Shown: in pieces, positions 33,852 through 43,311 of the stretch | How positions within the stretch are numbered: the stretch's first letter is position 1 | Layout of the letters: each line of letters begins with the position of its first letter | DNA from: an uncultured Flavobacteriales bacterium | Lineage (GTDB): Bacteria; Bacteroidota; Bacteroidia; Flavobacteriales; Crocinitomicaceae | Assembly: GCA_946480815.1 (NCBI GenBank) | Contig: CAMLLB010000013.1 | Location: 1-64,000, forward strand | Direction: 5' to 3' | DNA: 64,000 bases | Translations under genes and position numbers: made by a program | Notes under the pieces: generated by a model | What the model was told of the DNA's origin: nothing | What the model saw: only the letters and a program-made list of their open reading frames with translations | The model's database searches: none

Positions 33852-34360
33852 TTCTGATATAAAATTTCATCCAACCAAGCACCTTTTTCCAGGTACCATT
33901 CTTTTCTTACTCCCACTCTTACAAAACCTGCTTTTTCGAATAAGCCTACACTTGCCAGATTATCACTGTGTATGGAACAATGTAAGTTGTGCAGCGCCAA
34001 AATCTGAGTAGCATATTTTTCGAGAATCGTAAGTGCTTCAAAGGCATACCCGTGGTTCTTATTGTCCTCATCTGCAATCAGGATCCCAACTGCCGCACGA
34101 AGATGCTTAAAATCCACCTGGTATAAGTCAATAGCCCCGATCGGTTCACGAGTCCCATTCATACAGATCATCATTCTTAGCTGACCATGCGTACGAATAT
34201 GCTGTGCCTGATCGATATACTCCAAAATAGATGAGAATGAAAATGGGACTTCTGTACCGGTAATCTTCCAATGCTTCGGGTTATTTTCCCAAAGCATCAA
34301 TTTAGTCGCGTCCTCTTTTTCAACAGCGCGCAAGAAAACGGATTTACCGGTTAAACTCAT
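33821..34360 (-). CDS. GNAT acetyltransferase, RimJ/RimL type
   Basis: 179 residues of GNAT fold. The acetyl-CoA-binding region is VGILIADEDNKNHGYAFEALTILEKYA and the C-terminal strand is LASVGLFEKAGFVRVGVRKEWYLE, as in acetyltransferases acting on N-termini or small molecules. The substrate is unknown. It overlaps mltG by 31 bp and is the first gene of the operon continuing to beta-mannosidase. Confidence 0.88.
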   Translation of the reverse strand: MSLTGKSVFLRAVEKEDATKLMLWENNPKHWKITGTEVPFSFSSILEYIDQAQHIRTHGQLRMMICMNGTREPIGAIDLYQVDFKHLRAAVGILIADEDNKNHGYAFEALTILEKYATQILALHNLHCSIHSDNLASVGLFEKAGFVRVGVRKEWYLEKGAWLDEILYQKCLERKETKS

Positions 34361-34553
34361 GACTTATTCGTTTTAGTTGCTTTTAGAAGCGTTCAAATGT
34401 AAATGAAAAACCGTTTGAATCGGATTAGAGGATTTGAATTCTTTCAACAAGTTACTAAGATTAATTACGAATTACGAATACCTAATTCCGAGTGATAGAA
34501 ATTGTAACAGTTATGCCTATCTATATTCCTATTCAACAGATTAGTACAATTAA

Positions 34554-34579
34554 TGACGTAATGTTGCAATATTACGTCA
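34554..34579. promoter_or_regulatory. Palindromic site TGACGTAAT...ATTACGTCA, possible operator
   Basis: Nine-base perfect arms (34554-34562 and 34571-34579) flank an eight-base centre that contains TTGCAA. The sequence is not one of the multi-copy palindromes in this window. It lies about 190 bp upstream of the GNAT start, so an operator role is only possible. Confidence 0.35.
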
Positions 34580-34634
34580 CGAGCTCAAAAAAGTCTATAA
34601 ACCGATTGTTTAAACAAACTAATTCGCAATTCGC

Positions 34635-34650
34635 TCCGTCAGCTGACGGA
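34635..34650. repeat. Palindrome TCCGTCAGCTGACGGA, copy 1
   Basis: Flanked on both sides by GCAATTCG/CGCAATTCGCAATT; the same palindrome with the same flanks occurs at 55926-55941, and the bare palindrome at 51624-51639. Confidence 0.75.
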
Positions 34651-34665
34651 CGCAATTCGCAATTC

Positions 34666-35160
34666 CTATGATTTTTCATTCAAAATTTCAATCCTTTTTA
34701 GAATATCTTCCATTGAATAATCTGGTATTCCTTTATATTCTTCCGGTAAATTCGATCCGTTTACACTCACTATTAATCCATTGGAATCCAGGTGATTCAG
34801 GAGATCTGCCAATTGGTTCACCCGATGACCAATCTGCATCACTTCTTTGATCGGTTTCAAACAGGTTACGTCACCAATCGCGCGATCATATTTCAGGAAA
34901 ACCGAACCCAGATCAGATACCAATACATTTTCAGGAATTTCTACCAAAACTAAAGGTATCAATGATCTTTTAGCCTTTTTAAGCATCGAAGCTGTCTGTA
35001 ACCGTTCCGATTTCCGATAAGTTAAACTGAAATAATCTTTACCCCTGGAAATCCCGATATGCGGAGGAATTTTATCGGCATTCCAAATCCAGAGAAATGA
35101 TTTTTGGAGCAATTGTTCGGGAAGTTCCTTATGGATGAACTTAAAGTCAAATTCAGACAT
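34666..35160 (-). CDS. Conserved hypothetical protein next to dapF
   Basis: 164 residues, predicted soluble, without signal peptide or membrane helix. It has no family I can name; KSFLWIWNADKIPPHIGISRGKDYFSLTYR looks conserved. Its first 8 bases overlap the dapF stop, so translation is probably coupled to dapF. It is a cytoplasmic protein of unknown role. Confidence 0.75.
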   Translation of the reverse strand: MSEFDFKFIHKELPEQLLQKSFLWIWNADKIPPHIGISRGKDYFSLTYRKSERLQTASMLKKAKRSLIPLVLVEIPENVLVSDLGSVFLKYDRAIGDVTCLKPIKEVMQIGHRVNQLADLLNHLDSNGLIVSVNGSNLPEEYKGIPDYSMEDILKRIEILNEKS

Positions 35161-35932
35161 CCACTTCTCCTTTAAAAACAGCTACTGCAGGACCAATCAG
35201 CCAAATGTCCGTAAATCCGGGATTGTTATGAGTAAACTTAACAGAAAGTGCTCCTCCCTGGGATGTTACTTTGTATTCAAATTCCCCCAGCACCCGGTTC
35301 TTCTTTCCCAAAGCAAGAGCAGCAGCAGTTACACCTGTTCCGCAACTTAGCGTCTCATCTTCTACTCCACGCTCATAAGTTCGGATCTCAAAAGAATGGG
35401 AATTCAACTGGTGGATTGCATTCACATTGATTCCTTCCTGTTTGTATTTATCAGAATAACGGATTTGTTTTCCATAGGCAACAATATCAAAATCCGCCAC
35501 ATTTTCTGTGAAGTGAATAAAATGAGGCGAGCCGGTATCCAGCACATACTCTTTCTGAGAATCATCTATCCCAGGCACGTCATTCATTTTCAGGTAAACC
35601 AAACCGTCTTTTTTCACAGCTTCATGCGCTCCGTCAATCGCCATAAAAGACACCGAATCTGCCGTGATTCCCAGTTCATGTGCAAAAGCAACCGAGCAAC
35701 GTGCACCATTTCCGCAAAAGCTTTTTGAACCATCCGAATTGTAATAATCCACTTCAAAATCGTAATCCGGAATTGCATTGATCTTAATCAGGCCATCTGC
35801 ACCGATTCCAAAGCGCCGGTCACATAATTTCCGGATCGTTGAAATGGAAAGATCATCCCACTCACCCGAACGATTATCGATCATAATAAAATCGTTCCCT
35901 GTTCCCTGATATTTTACAAAAGGTAAATTCAT
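35153..35932 (-). CDS. dapF: Diaminopimelate epimerase
   Basis: 259 residues, normal for the family. The two catalytic cysteines are Cys73 in SFCGNGARC and Cys197 in LSCGTGVTAAAL; GNDFIMID near the N-terminus is also conserved. It converts LL- to meso-diaminopimelate in lysine and peptidoglycan synthesis in the cytoplasm. It is followed by an overlapping gene of unknown function and, after a gap, by mltG, another peptidoglycan gene. Confidence 0.95.
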   Translation of the reverse strand: MNLPFVKYQGTGNDFIMIDNRSGEWDDLSISTIRKLCDRRFGIGADGLIKINAIPDYDFEVDYYNSDGSKSFCGNGARCSVAFAHELGITADSVSFMAIDGAHEAVKKDGLVYLKMNDVPGIDDSQKEYVLDTGSPHFIHFTENVADFDIVAYGKQIRYSDKYKQEGINVNAIHQLNSHSFEIRTYERGVEDETLSCGTGVTAAALALGKKNRVLGEFEYKVTSQGGALSVKFTHNNPGFTDIWLIGPAVAVFKGEVDV

Positions 35933-36059
35933 ATATCCTTTGCTGTGATTGAGTTACAAGCCAATCAGGCTTAACAATCTTTAACAGCACAAAAGTAACA
36001 ATCATCAGGCGATTACTGTTATAATTGCGTAGAAATTTAGCATAAACTAATTTAATATC

Positions 36060-37529
36060 ATGAACAACTCATTGAAATACCTAGGACTGGGAATTGTTGG
36101 TGGAATGGTCCCATTTGCTTTCGGTTTCCTTTTATCTCACAGTTATGATACTCCTCTTTCCGAACAGGTAATTGATGGTAATCGTTTGGCAAGGACCGTA
36201 TCCTATAATGGAATGCCTCCTGTAGAAGGAGCGTCTTTCGTTGAAGCTTCTGAAAACACGATCAACTCGGTGGTTCACGTTACAACCAAGGTTGTTCGCA
36301 CACAAGTTCAACGCGATCCGTTCTATGAATTCTTTTATGGACCAGGGACCGGCGGACGTGAATACAAACAATACGGAAGCGGATCAGGATCAGGAGTGAT
36401 CGTTTCAAGTGAAGGATATATCGTCACCAATAATCACGTGATCCAGGATGCGTCTGAAATTGAAGTCATATTGAACGACAACTCAAAATATACAGCAACA
36501 GTGATAGGGACAGATCCTTCAACCGATATTGCGGTATTAAAGATTGACGCTCCGGGAATAAAACCAATTGCAATCGGAAACAGTGATGATTTACGTGTAG
36601 GTGAATGGGTACTGGCAGTAGGAAACCCATTCAACTTAACATCAACGGTCACTGCCGGGATTGTAAGTGCAAAAGCAAGAAACATCAATTTGCTATCCGA
36701 CAGAACAAGCAATTCCAATGTTCCGATCGAATCCTTTATTCAAACCGATGCTGCGGTTAACCCTGGAAACTCGGGAGGAGCTTTGGTAAACACAAAAGGG
36801 GAACTGATCGGGATCAACACAGCTATTGCCTCTCAAACAGGTTCATATACCGGTTACAGTTTTGCAGTTCCCGTGAACCTGGTAAACAAAGTTATGCGCG
36901 ACATCATCGATTTCGGGATTGTTCAACGGGCTTATTTGGGAGTTCAGATTGCCGATATCAACCAGGAAATCAAAGAGAAAAACAAACTGCCTTCAACAAG
37001 AGGAGTTTTTATTTCCGGTGTTACGGAGGAAGGCGGTGCTGAAAAAGCCGGTGTAAAGAAAAACTGGGTGATTTTGAAAGTAGGATCCAGAGACGTCAAT
37101 TCAGTGGCATCTTTACAGGAAGAGATCGGAAAACGCAGACCTGGTGACAAAGTAAACCTTACGTTAAGAACGGAAGACGGAACGGAAGTAATCAAAGAAA
37201 TCCTTTTAAGATCTGTTGACGGAGAGACAGCTTTGAAATCAAAGGAAGAAATGAGCAAAACAACGGCGCTCGGAGGTACCTTTGCTGAATTAACTTCGAA
37301 AGAGAAAAAAGAATTGAATGTCAATTTCGGTGTAAAAGTAAAAGCACTGGAACCGGGTAAATTGAAATCGAGCGGTTTAACGGAAGGAGACATCATTACT
37401 AAAGTCAACCAAACCCAGATTGAATCCGTTGAACAGTTAACCAGGCTTCTGAATTCATCAAAAGGAGGAATCCTGTTGGAAATTCTATCTGAAAGTGGTA
37501 AAAAGGAATACATTGGTTTTGGACTTTAA
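36060..37529 (+). CDS. DegP/HtrA-type periplasmic serine protease
   Basis: 489 residues with an N-terminal membrane anchor or signal (about 6-26), a trypsin-like domain with triad His126 (VTNNHVI), Asp156 (STDIAVLKID) and Ser238 (NPGNSGGAL), and two PDZ domains (about 285-370 and 400-485). It degrades or refolds misfolded envelope proteins. Stress induction is typical of the family, but I see no recognisable stress promoter upstream. It is a single-gene unit divergent from dapF. Confidence 0.93.
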   Translation: MNNSLKYLGLGIVGGMVPFAFGFLLSHSYDTPLSEQVIDGNRLARTVSYNGMPPVEGASFVEASENTINSVVHVTTKVVRTQVQRDPFYEFFYGPGTGGREYKQYGSGSGSGVIVSSEGYIVTNNHVIQDASEIEVILNDNSKYTATVIGTDPSTDIAVLKIDAPGIKPIAIGNSDDLRVGEWVLAVGNPFNLTSTVTAGIVSAKARNINLLSDRTSNSNVPIESFIQTDAAVNPGNSGGALVNTKGELIGINTAIASQTGSYTGYSFAVPVNLVNKVMRDIIDFGIVQRAYLGVQIADINQEIKEKNKLPSTRGVFISGVTEEGGAEKAGVKKNWVILKVGSRDVNSVASLQEEIGKRRPGDKVNLTLRTEDGTEVIKEILLRSVDGETALKSKEEMSKTTALGGTFAELTSKEKKELNVNFGVKVKALEPGKLKSSGLTEGDIITKVNQTQIESVEQLTRLLNSSKGGILLEILSESGKKEYIGFGL

Positions 37530-37708
37530 TAAGTTCAGAGAGATCAAAGGGTTCAAACGGGTTCAAAAAAGCTCCGAAAATTTTCAATTTGAACTTTTTA
37601 ACTCGTTGAATTATTTGAACTTCCCTATAAAATAAGGGGTCTATATGAAAAAATTGTTAAGGCATGGTTTTTGAGAGGTGAAAATCTCCCAAAAATCTGC
37701 CTTTTTTA

Positions 37709-37741
37709 TTTGGAAATCACTTCCATTTCGTCGTAACTTTG
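37709..37741 (+). promoter_or_regulatory. Bipartite promoter of rpoD
   Basis: TTTG (37709-37712), 21 bases, then TAACTTTG (37734-37741). It fits the Bacteroidota primary-sigma consensus and lies 42 bases before the rpoD ATG. Confidence 0.65.
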
Positions 37742-37783
37742 CAGCCTGATTTTCATTAATCGTTATAAAACGAAGTTCATTAC

Positions 37784-38650
37784 ATGAGACAACTTAAGAT
37801 TACAAAATCGATTACCAATCGTGAGAGCCAGTCGTTAGACAAGTATCTTCAAGACATTGGTAAAGAAGAGCTAATCACCGCTGAGGAAGAAGTAGAATTG
37901 GCGCGAAAAATCAAACAAGGCGATCAACGAGCACTAGAGAAATTAACCCGTGCAAACTTACGTTTCGTCGTGTCTGTAGCAAAACAGTATCAAAATCAAG
38001 GATTGACATTACCCGATCTGATTAACGAAGGGAATTTAGGTTTGATCAAGGCTGCACAGAAGTTTGACGAAACGCGTGGATTTAAATTCATCTCGTATGC
38101 TGTATGGTGGATTCGTCAATCTATCTTACAGGCATTGGCAGAACAAGCTCGTATTGTCCGCCTACCATTAAACCAGGTTGGTTCTCTAAACAAGATCAAC
38201 AAGGCTTTTTCCAGACTGGAACAAGAATTCGAAAGACCACCTTCAGCTGAAGAATTGGCTGAGGCTTTGGAAGTTCCTGAAGATAAAATTAAAGAAAGCT
38301 TAAATGTTTCCGGTCGTCACGTATCTATGGATGCTCCCCTTTCTTCTTCTGAAGACGGTGGTACATTGATGGATGTTATGGCAAACACGGATTCACCTAA
38401 AGCTGACCATGCATTGATGGCGGAATCCCTTCAAAGAGAGATTGAGCGTTCATTAAGCACCCTGACAGATAAAGAACGTGAGATCATCCGCTTATTCTTC
38501 GGAATCGGAATGAACCATGGTTTGACCCTGGAAGAGATCGGTGCCAAGTTTAATCTGACACGTGAGCGTGTTCGACAAATTAAGGAGAAGGCGATCCGAC
38601 GTCTTCGACACACATCTCGAAATAAGTTATTGAAAGCATATTTAGGATAA
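37784..38650 (+). CDS. rpoD: Primary RNA polymerase sigma factor (RpoD/SigA)
   Basis: 288 residues: region 1.2 ([20 protein letters not shown]), region 2 ([51 protein letters not shown]), region 3 and region 4.2 ([20 protein letters not shown]). Region 1.1 is absent, which is the normal state of the housekeeping sigma factor in Bacteroidota. It directs transcription from the TTTG/TAnnTTTG promoters seen in this window. It is single, with its own promoter and terminator. Confidence 0.95.
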   Translation: MRQLKITKSITNRESQSLDKYLQDIGKEELITAEEEVELARKIKQGDQRALEKLTRANLRFVVSVAKQYQNQGLTLPDLINEGNLGLIKAAQKFDETRGFKFISYAVWWIRQSILQALAEQARIVRLPLNQVGSLNKINKAFSRLEQEFERPPSAEELAEALEVPEDKIKESLNVSGRHVSMDAPLSSSEDGGTLMDVMANTDSPKADHALMAESLQREIERSLSTLTDKEREIIRLFFGIGMNHGLTLEEIGAKFNLTRERVRQIKEKAIRRLRHTSRNKLLKAYLG

Positions 38651-38657
38651 GAAAAAA

Positions 38658-38687
38658 GGCTGTCTGCTAACGCGGGCGGCCTTTTTT
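38658..38687 (+). terminator. Rho-independent terminator of rpoD
   Basis: GGCTGTCTGC (38658-38667) pairs with GCGGGCGGCC (38672-38681), using G-U pairs in RNA, followed by TTTTTT. It starts seven bases after the rpoD stop. Confidence 0.88.
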
Positions 38688-38724
38688 GCTTTATACACAT
38701 GCGAATATCAAAGCGAAAACAAGA

Positions 38725-38740
38725 ATCCGCCGCGGCGGAT
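38725..38740. repeat. 16-bp palindrome ATCCGCCGCGGCGGAT
   Basis: A perfect palindrome between rpoD and gap. A related broken half, ATCCACGGTAGCGGAT, follows at about 38749-38764. Confidence 0.6.
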
Positions 38741-38811
38741 GATAACTGATCCACGGTAGCGGATTGAAAATAAATTGAACATAAATAAACACAAATAAAT
38801 ATATCCTCAGA

Positions 38812-40260
38812 ATGGAAGCTGCATTAGGCTATGAAAAAGAGTTAAACATGCACGTTCAAAAAGAACGCGCTGCTGTTAAATTGTCAAGTCACGTAGGTGA
38901 ATTGCTTTATGACAAAGGGATCGAGTTGGTTTTGTTCCGTAATCACCTTACAGACACTACAATTTCAGAAATCCTGAACTTGCATGAGTATGCAAAGAAT
39001 GTTGTGAAGAAACCTATCGACATTGAAACAACAGCTGCTTTAGCAGAAGAATTGTTGAAGATGGATTTAGCTCCAGCTAAAATCGACATCGGTAAATTAT
39101 CCAGTGAATGGATCGCTGAAGGAAATGCCTTCGATTCAAAAGCATCTTTCCTTGCTGCTAAATTAGGGAAATTCTCAAGCGCTTCCGGTTCCGTTGAACC
39201 AAGAGACGTTGTTTTGTACGGTTTCGGTCGTATCGGTCGTTTGGCTGCCCGTGAATTGATCAAACAAGCTGGTAAAGGTCAGCAATTGCGTTTGCGTGCG
39301 ATCGTTACACGCGGTGCAACTGATAAAGACATCGTTAAGCGTGCTGCTTTGTTGCGTTCCGACTCTGTTCACGGCGCTTTCAAAGGAAGTGTGGTTGAAG
39401 ATCTGGAAAACAAAACATTGATCATCAACGGACAAATTGTTCACATGATCGACGCTTCCAATCCGGAAGAAGTGGATTACACAAAATACGGTATCAATAA
39501 TGCATTGGTAATCGATAACACAGGTGTATACACAAACCGTGAAGCATTGGCAAGACACATGGTATCCAAAGGAGTTTCAAAAGTTCTTTTGACTGCACCA
39601 GGGAAAGAAGTTCCGAATGTAGTATACGGTATCAACCAGGGAACTTTGGATATTGAGAATGAAACGATTTATTCTGCCGCTTCTTGTACTACGAATGCAA
39701 TCTCCCCTATTTTGAAAGTGGTAAACGACGCATTCGGAATTGTAAAAGGACACATTGAAACAGTTCACGCTTATACCAATGACCAAAACTTGTTGGACAA
39801 CATGCATAAGTCATCACGTCGTGGGCGTTCTGCAGCAATCAACATGGTAATTACTTCAACAGGTGCAGGTGCAGCTGTAACGAAAGTAATTCCTGATTTG
39901 AAAGATAAATTAACTGCAAATGCGGTTCGTGTACCAACTCCAAACGGTTCATTGGCAATCCTTTCTTTGGAATTGAAGAATGGAACAACTATTGAAGATG
40001 TAAACAACGTAGTGCGTACAGCTTCTTTAGAGGGTGATTTGGTAAACCAGATTTTCTACTCATACGATCCGGAATTGGTATCCAGCGATATTATCGGAAA
40101 CACCTGTTGTTCGGTTTATGATTCTCATGCAACAATCGTTTCTCCGGATGGAAAAAATGTAGTTCTTTATACCTGGTATGATAACGAGTTCGGATATACG
40201 AAACAAGTTATTCGCCTGGCGAAACACATTACAAAAGTTCAGCGTTTGATTTATTATTAA
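38812..40260 (+). CDS. Glyceraldehyde-3-phosphate dehydrogenase with N-terminal extension
   Basis: 482 residues, about 145 longer than the classic enzyme. Residues 1-130 form a mainly helical extension of unknown role. The GAPDH part begins with the Rossmann motif LYGFGRIGRLAAREL (135-149) and has the catalytic Cys292 in SAASCTTNAISP; WYDNEFGYTKQVIRL lies near the end. It interconverts glyceraldehyde-3-phosphate and 1,3-bisphosphoglycerate. Similar long forms are known in Bacteroidota and some other bacteria. It is followed by a GTAG-type hairpin. Confidence 0.93.
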   Translation: MEAALGYEKELNMHVQKERAAVKLSSHVGELLYDKGIELVLFRNHLTDTTISEILNLHEYAKNVVKKPIDIETTAALAEELLKMDLAPAKIDIGKLSSEWIAEGNAFDSKASFLAAKLGKFSSASGSVEPRDVVLYGFGRIGRLAARELIKQAGKGQQLRLRAIVTRGATDKDIVKRAALLRSDSVHGAFKGSVVEDLENKTLIINGQIVHMIDASNPEEVDYTKYGINNALVIDNTGVYTNREALARHMVSKGVSKVLLTAPGKEVPNVVYGINQGTLDIENETIYSAASCTTNAISPILKVVNDAFGIVKGHIETVHAYTNDQNLLDNMHKSSRRGRSAAINMVITSTGAGAAVTKVIPDLKDKLTANAVRVPTPNGSLAILSLELKNGTTIEDVNNVVRTASLEGDLVNQIFYSYDPELVSSDIIGNTCCSVYDSHATIVSPDGKNVVLYTWYDNEFGYTKQVIRLAKHITKVQRLIYY

Positions 40261-40283
40261 TTAATAATTGAACACGATATAAG

Positions 40284-40315
40284 ACGTAGGCACGCGATGA
40301 GTCGCGTGCCTACGT
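40284..40315. repeat. Hairpin of the GTAG family after gap
   Basis: ACGTAGGCACGCGA (40284-40297) and its exact complement (40302-40315) around a TGAG loop. It has the same GTAGG foot and CGCG core style as the 4478 and 43701 palindromes but a different sequence. It lies between two convergent genes and is a likely bidirectional terminator. Confidence 0.75.
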
Positions 40316-40346
40316 TGTTTTATACCATTATATTACCAATGTTTTA

Positions 40347-40901
40347 TCATTGAATAATCGTATGAAAATTCAATTCAATATCCGTTTCCCCCACATCACA
40401 TTGACCATTTTTCACACCTGGCTGATGTCTCAGACGAATCGTTGAGGTTCCTGCAGAGGCAGCTCCAATCGACCATTGACTGGTAATTCCTATCGGTAAG
40501 TTATTCGCGTCCAGATCTGTTCGTGTAATTACCGCATTTAAACCACTCAGATCAAAGCAAAACAAATGATCTACCCCTTCCTCTTCCACTTCTTCTGTAA
40601 TATTCTGAGCAGGAATTGCAGCTTCATTCAATAAAGTGATTGTTGCATTATAGGTCGCATTCGCTACCAAGCGGATCGTATCAAAAACCGTCGGGTTATT
40701 TCCTCCCGGACCGTCGACATCAACGAACTGAGCCTCCACATTGGGTAAAACACCGTTTGTATCCGTAAACACAATTTTAAAAGTGGTAATCAATTCCTCT
40801 TCATTCGGATTTGTTGGATTTTCTACTCCTTTTTTCTTTTCTTTTTTACAAGCCGTTGCTGCTAAGCATAATACGGCGAAAATCATTACTATTTTTTTCA
40901 T
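40347..40901 (-). CDS. Lipoprotein partnered with a TonB receptor
   Basis: 184 residues: lipobox ATAC (Cys18) followed by a KKEKKKG tether and a beta-rich domain with EEELITTFKIVFTD, ATYNATITLLNEA and RLRHQP. From memory these belong to a family labelled type 1 periplasmic binding fold superfamily protein in Flavobacteriia, often located beside TonB receptors. It is probably a surface or periplasmic accessory for the receptor whose gene ends 12 bp upstream. The ligand is unknown. Confidence 0.75.
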   Translation of the reverse strand: MKKIVMIFAVLCLAATACKKEKKKGVENPTNPNEEELITTFKIVFTDTNGVLPNVEAQFVDVDGPGGNNPTVFDTIRLVANATYNATITLLNEAAIPAQNITEEVEEEGVDHLFCFDLSGLNAVITRTDLDANNLPIGITSQWSIGAASAGTSTIRLRHQPGVKNGQCDVGETDIELNFHTIIQ

Positions 40902-40913
40902 TTTTTCTACATT

Positions 40914-43256
40914 TTAATTCCCATCCCCCACACGTGGGATCGGTGATTTTTTAATAATTGAAAATGGGACCAATACCTTAATCGTCCAGTTCCGTCCTAA
41001 TTCATCCGTGAAATACCGAAATCGGTTCATATAATCACGGTAGCTTAAATTTGTCAGGTTTGAGCATCCAAGAACGACTTGCAAGCTCTCTCCGTTGTTC
41101 ATTTTTTTAATAATTCCAGCCTGCACACTCAGAAGATCATATCCTTTTGGCGGACTTACATAATCCGAATTCGGTACGTATCTCTTTTGTTTAAACACAT
41201 CCAGCAATTCTATCTCTACAAAACAATTCAATTTGGTTCCGGTCCTTACAGTTGAAAAACGTAAACGTTGTGTCATCCGATTGGAAGGCATTCCATAGAG
41301 GTATTGAGAGGATCTCAAATCTGTTCCAAGCAATAAATTTCCCTGGAACTGGTAAGTAACATACTTTCCGATAGGAATTTCCAATCTACCGTTCAAACCG
41401 GTAATCTGAACATCCGATTGCACGTAATGAAACACCGGGAAGGCCCCGATAATTGTCAGCATCGGTGGAAACGAAGGCTGGAGATTAATGTATCCGTCAA
41501 AGTAATTATAGAAAAGAGACAGATCAACTGTTGCAATGCTTGATTTGTACTGTATTCCCAACTGCGAATTGTAAACAATCTCTTTTTTCAGTTGTGCATC
41601 TCCAATTTCAATGGAAGCTGCTCCATGATGCAGTCCGTTACTGTACAATTCATTAATGGAAGGTGGCCTCCAGGCTGTTCCCAGGTTTAGACGTGCAATC
41701 CAGTGATGTCCCAATAGCCTGGACACTCCTGCTGAGACACTCGGATTTTGAAATTGTTTGATCGGTTTTGTCAATAAATCATCTTCGTAGACAAATACCT
41801 GCAGTTTTGAATAATCGTAGCGAACTCCAAAATCAAACAACCACTTCTCGTTTTCGTAAGTTCCTAAATAATAGCCTCCAAACTGCAACTTCTTGAAGTT
41901 AGGAATGAAGAATCTTCCCGAATACGCATTGCTTTGTTCCAATCCCGAAAGTCCGAAAACACTTTTAAACCGACTGGAATGTTTGATCTCTGTTTTGAGT
42001 TCCAGCGAATTGGTCCAGAGATTCAACTCAAATGCAGGCAGATCCAGTGCAGCAATGCTGTCATTATATGCTTTGTGCAGGTCGTATTCCTGTCTTAAGT
42101 TGAATTGATATCCGTAAACCAGGCTCGTTTTGGTCTTTTTGTTCCAATTGTAAACCAAGTGGACTTTACTCAAATCATGCTGCACCAATTGTTTCGGTTT
42201 TTCCAAACTGTATGTGAAAAAGCCAGAATCTTTCGGCACAGAAGCTTCAAAAGCAGCTTTTAGATCAGACAGATTACCGATATGTGAACCGGTGAAAATC
42301 CCAAGGTTCGTAGAATACTTCGTATAAAAAAGGTCTGCTTCAAATTTTTCTCCTTTATACCCCAGTGCTGCACTGTAGCTGTATTCATTGGAAGCGGTAT
42401 TCTTAATCCAGTAATCTGGTGCTTTCTGAGTTCCGTTAATCCTCCCCGTTCCATGAACACGATATGCCCATTTCCCTGATTTTGTAAATGAACCGGCTAT
42501 TAATCCGGAAATTCCGCCGCCACGACCGTTGCTGTTCCCATTCAGTTTTACCCAGCCGGCAGTGTTCTTATGATAACGCAATTCGTCCGGGGAAACCAAA
42601 ACAACTCCTCCGATTGCATCAGTTCCATATTGTAAACCAGAAGCCCCCTGAATGACTGTTAAATTTCCCGCCAGATTCGGATCGATTTCCGGCGCATGTT
42701 CGCTTCCCCACTGCTGGCCTTCCTGGCGAATTCCATTATTTACCACCACCAGGCGATTGCTATGCATTCCGTTTATAACCGGCTTCACAATAGAAGATCC
42801 CGTACTTAAACTCGTCACTCCAGGAAACCGGATTAATTGCTCCCCTAATGTGTTTCCCTTTATCCGTGTAAGATCATTTGTTTTTAATGTCATCGTTTCC
42901 TGGGATTCTCTTGGAAAACGATACGCTTCAATCAGTAATTCATCCAGTTCAACCTGGTGTGTTTCTACCTTAAAAATGATTCTACCGGTTACAGGGACGG
43001 TAATCTCAAGATCCATCGGTTCACAGCCAAAATGTGGAATACAGCGCAATTTCATGCGCCCGGCACATAAATTTGTAAAATGGAAGATCCCCGCCGAATC
43101 TGTTTGCGTAGCATTCGTTTGAATTGATACTTTCGCAAACGGGATCAATTGATTTGTATGAATATCACGCACCTCACCGCTGATGGAGTAATCACAAGGT
43201 TGTGAATACACCAATAGAGAGAAGTAAATGAATACTCCTAATAAATAAAATTTCAT
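40914..43256 (-). CDS. TonB-dependent receptor, probable metal or metal-chelate uptake
   Basis: 780 residues: a signal peptide (1-18), a CarboxypepD_reg-like domain (about 20-105), a plug (GNTLGEQLIRFPGVTS; VVVNNGIRQEGQQWGSEHAPEID) and a 22-strand-type barrel with TAWRPPSINELYSNGLHHG. The GQQWGSEHAPEID plug motif is typical of receptors in the copper/zinc class, to my knowledge. The flanking genes are a small lipoprotein and a His/Cys-rich exported protein, so metal uptake is a reasonable inference. The outer membrane is the site of action. Confidence 0.85.
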   Translation of the reverse strand: MKFYLLGVFIYFSLLVYSQPCDYSISGEVRDIHTNQLIPFAKVSIQTNATQTDSAGIFHFTNLCAGRMKLRCIPHFGCEPMDLEITVPVTGRIIFKVETHQVELDELLIEAYRFPRESQETMTLKTNDLTRIKGNTLGEQLIRFPGVTSLSTGSSIVKPVINGMHSNRLVVVNNGIRQEGQQWGSEHAPEIDPNLAGNLTVIQGASGLQYGTDAIGGVVLVSPDELRYHKNTAGWVKLNGNSNGRGGGISGLIAGSFTKSGKWAYRVHGTGRINGTQKAPDYWIKNTASNEYSYSAALGYKGEKFEADLFYTKYSTNLGIFTGSHIGNLSDLKAAFEASVPKDSGFFTYSLEKPKQLVQHDLSKVHLVYNWNKKTKTSLVYGYQFNLRQEYDLHKAYNDSIAALDLPAFELNLWTNSLELKTEIKHSSRFKSVFGLSGLEQSNAYSGRFFIPNFKKLQFGGYYLGTYENEKWLFDFGVRYDYSKLQVFVYEDDLLTKPIKQFQNPSVSAGVSRLLGHHWIARLNLGTAWRPPSINELYSNGLHHGAASIEIGDAQLKKEIVYNSQLGIQYKSSIATVDLSLFYNYFDGYINLQPSFPPMLTIIGAFPVFHYVQSDVQITGLNGRLEIPIGKYVTYQFQGNLLLGTDLRSSQYLYGMPSNRMTQRLRFSTVRTGTKLNCFVEIELLDVFKQKRYVPNSDYVSPPKGYDLLSVQAGIIKKMNNGESLQVVLGCSNLTNLSYRDYMNRFRYFTDELGRNWTIKVLVPFSIIKKSPIPRVGDGN

Positions 43257-43311
43257 GAAAATTGAATGATATGATGAAAATCTGAAAGTTTATCAGTATC
43301 CAGACTGACTC

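Larger units (their letters stand above)
34361..34665. other. 305-bp gene-free region
   Basis: No coding potential. It contains an imperfect 26-bp palindrome (34554-34579), a TCCGTCAGCTGACGGA palindrome (34635-34650) inside repeated GCAATTCG sequence, and A/T-rich sequence. It separates the dapF unit from the GNAT-mltG unit. Confidence 0.7.

Noticed and set aside
36434..37513. Minus-strand reading frames opposite htrA
   Set aside because: They are shadows of a gene with a complete catalytic triad and PDZ domains.
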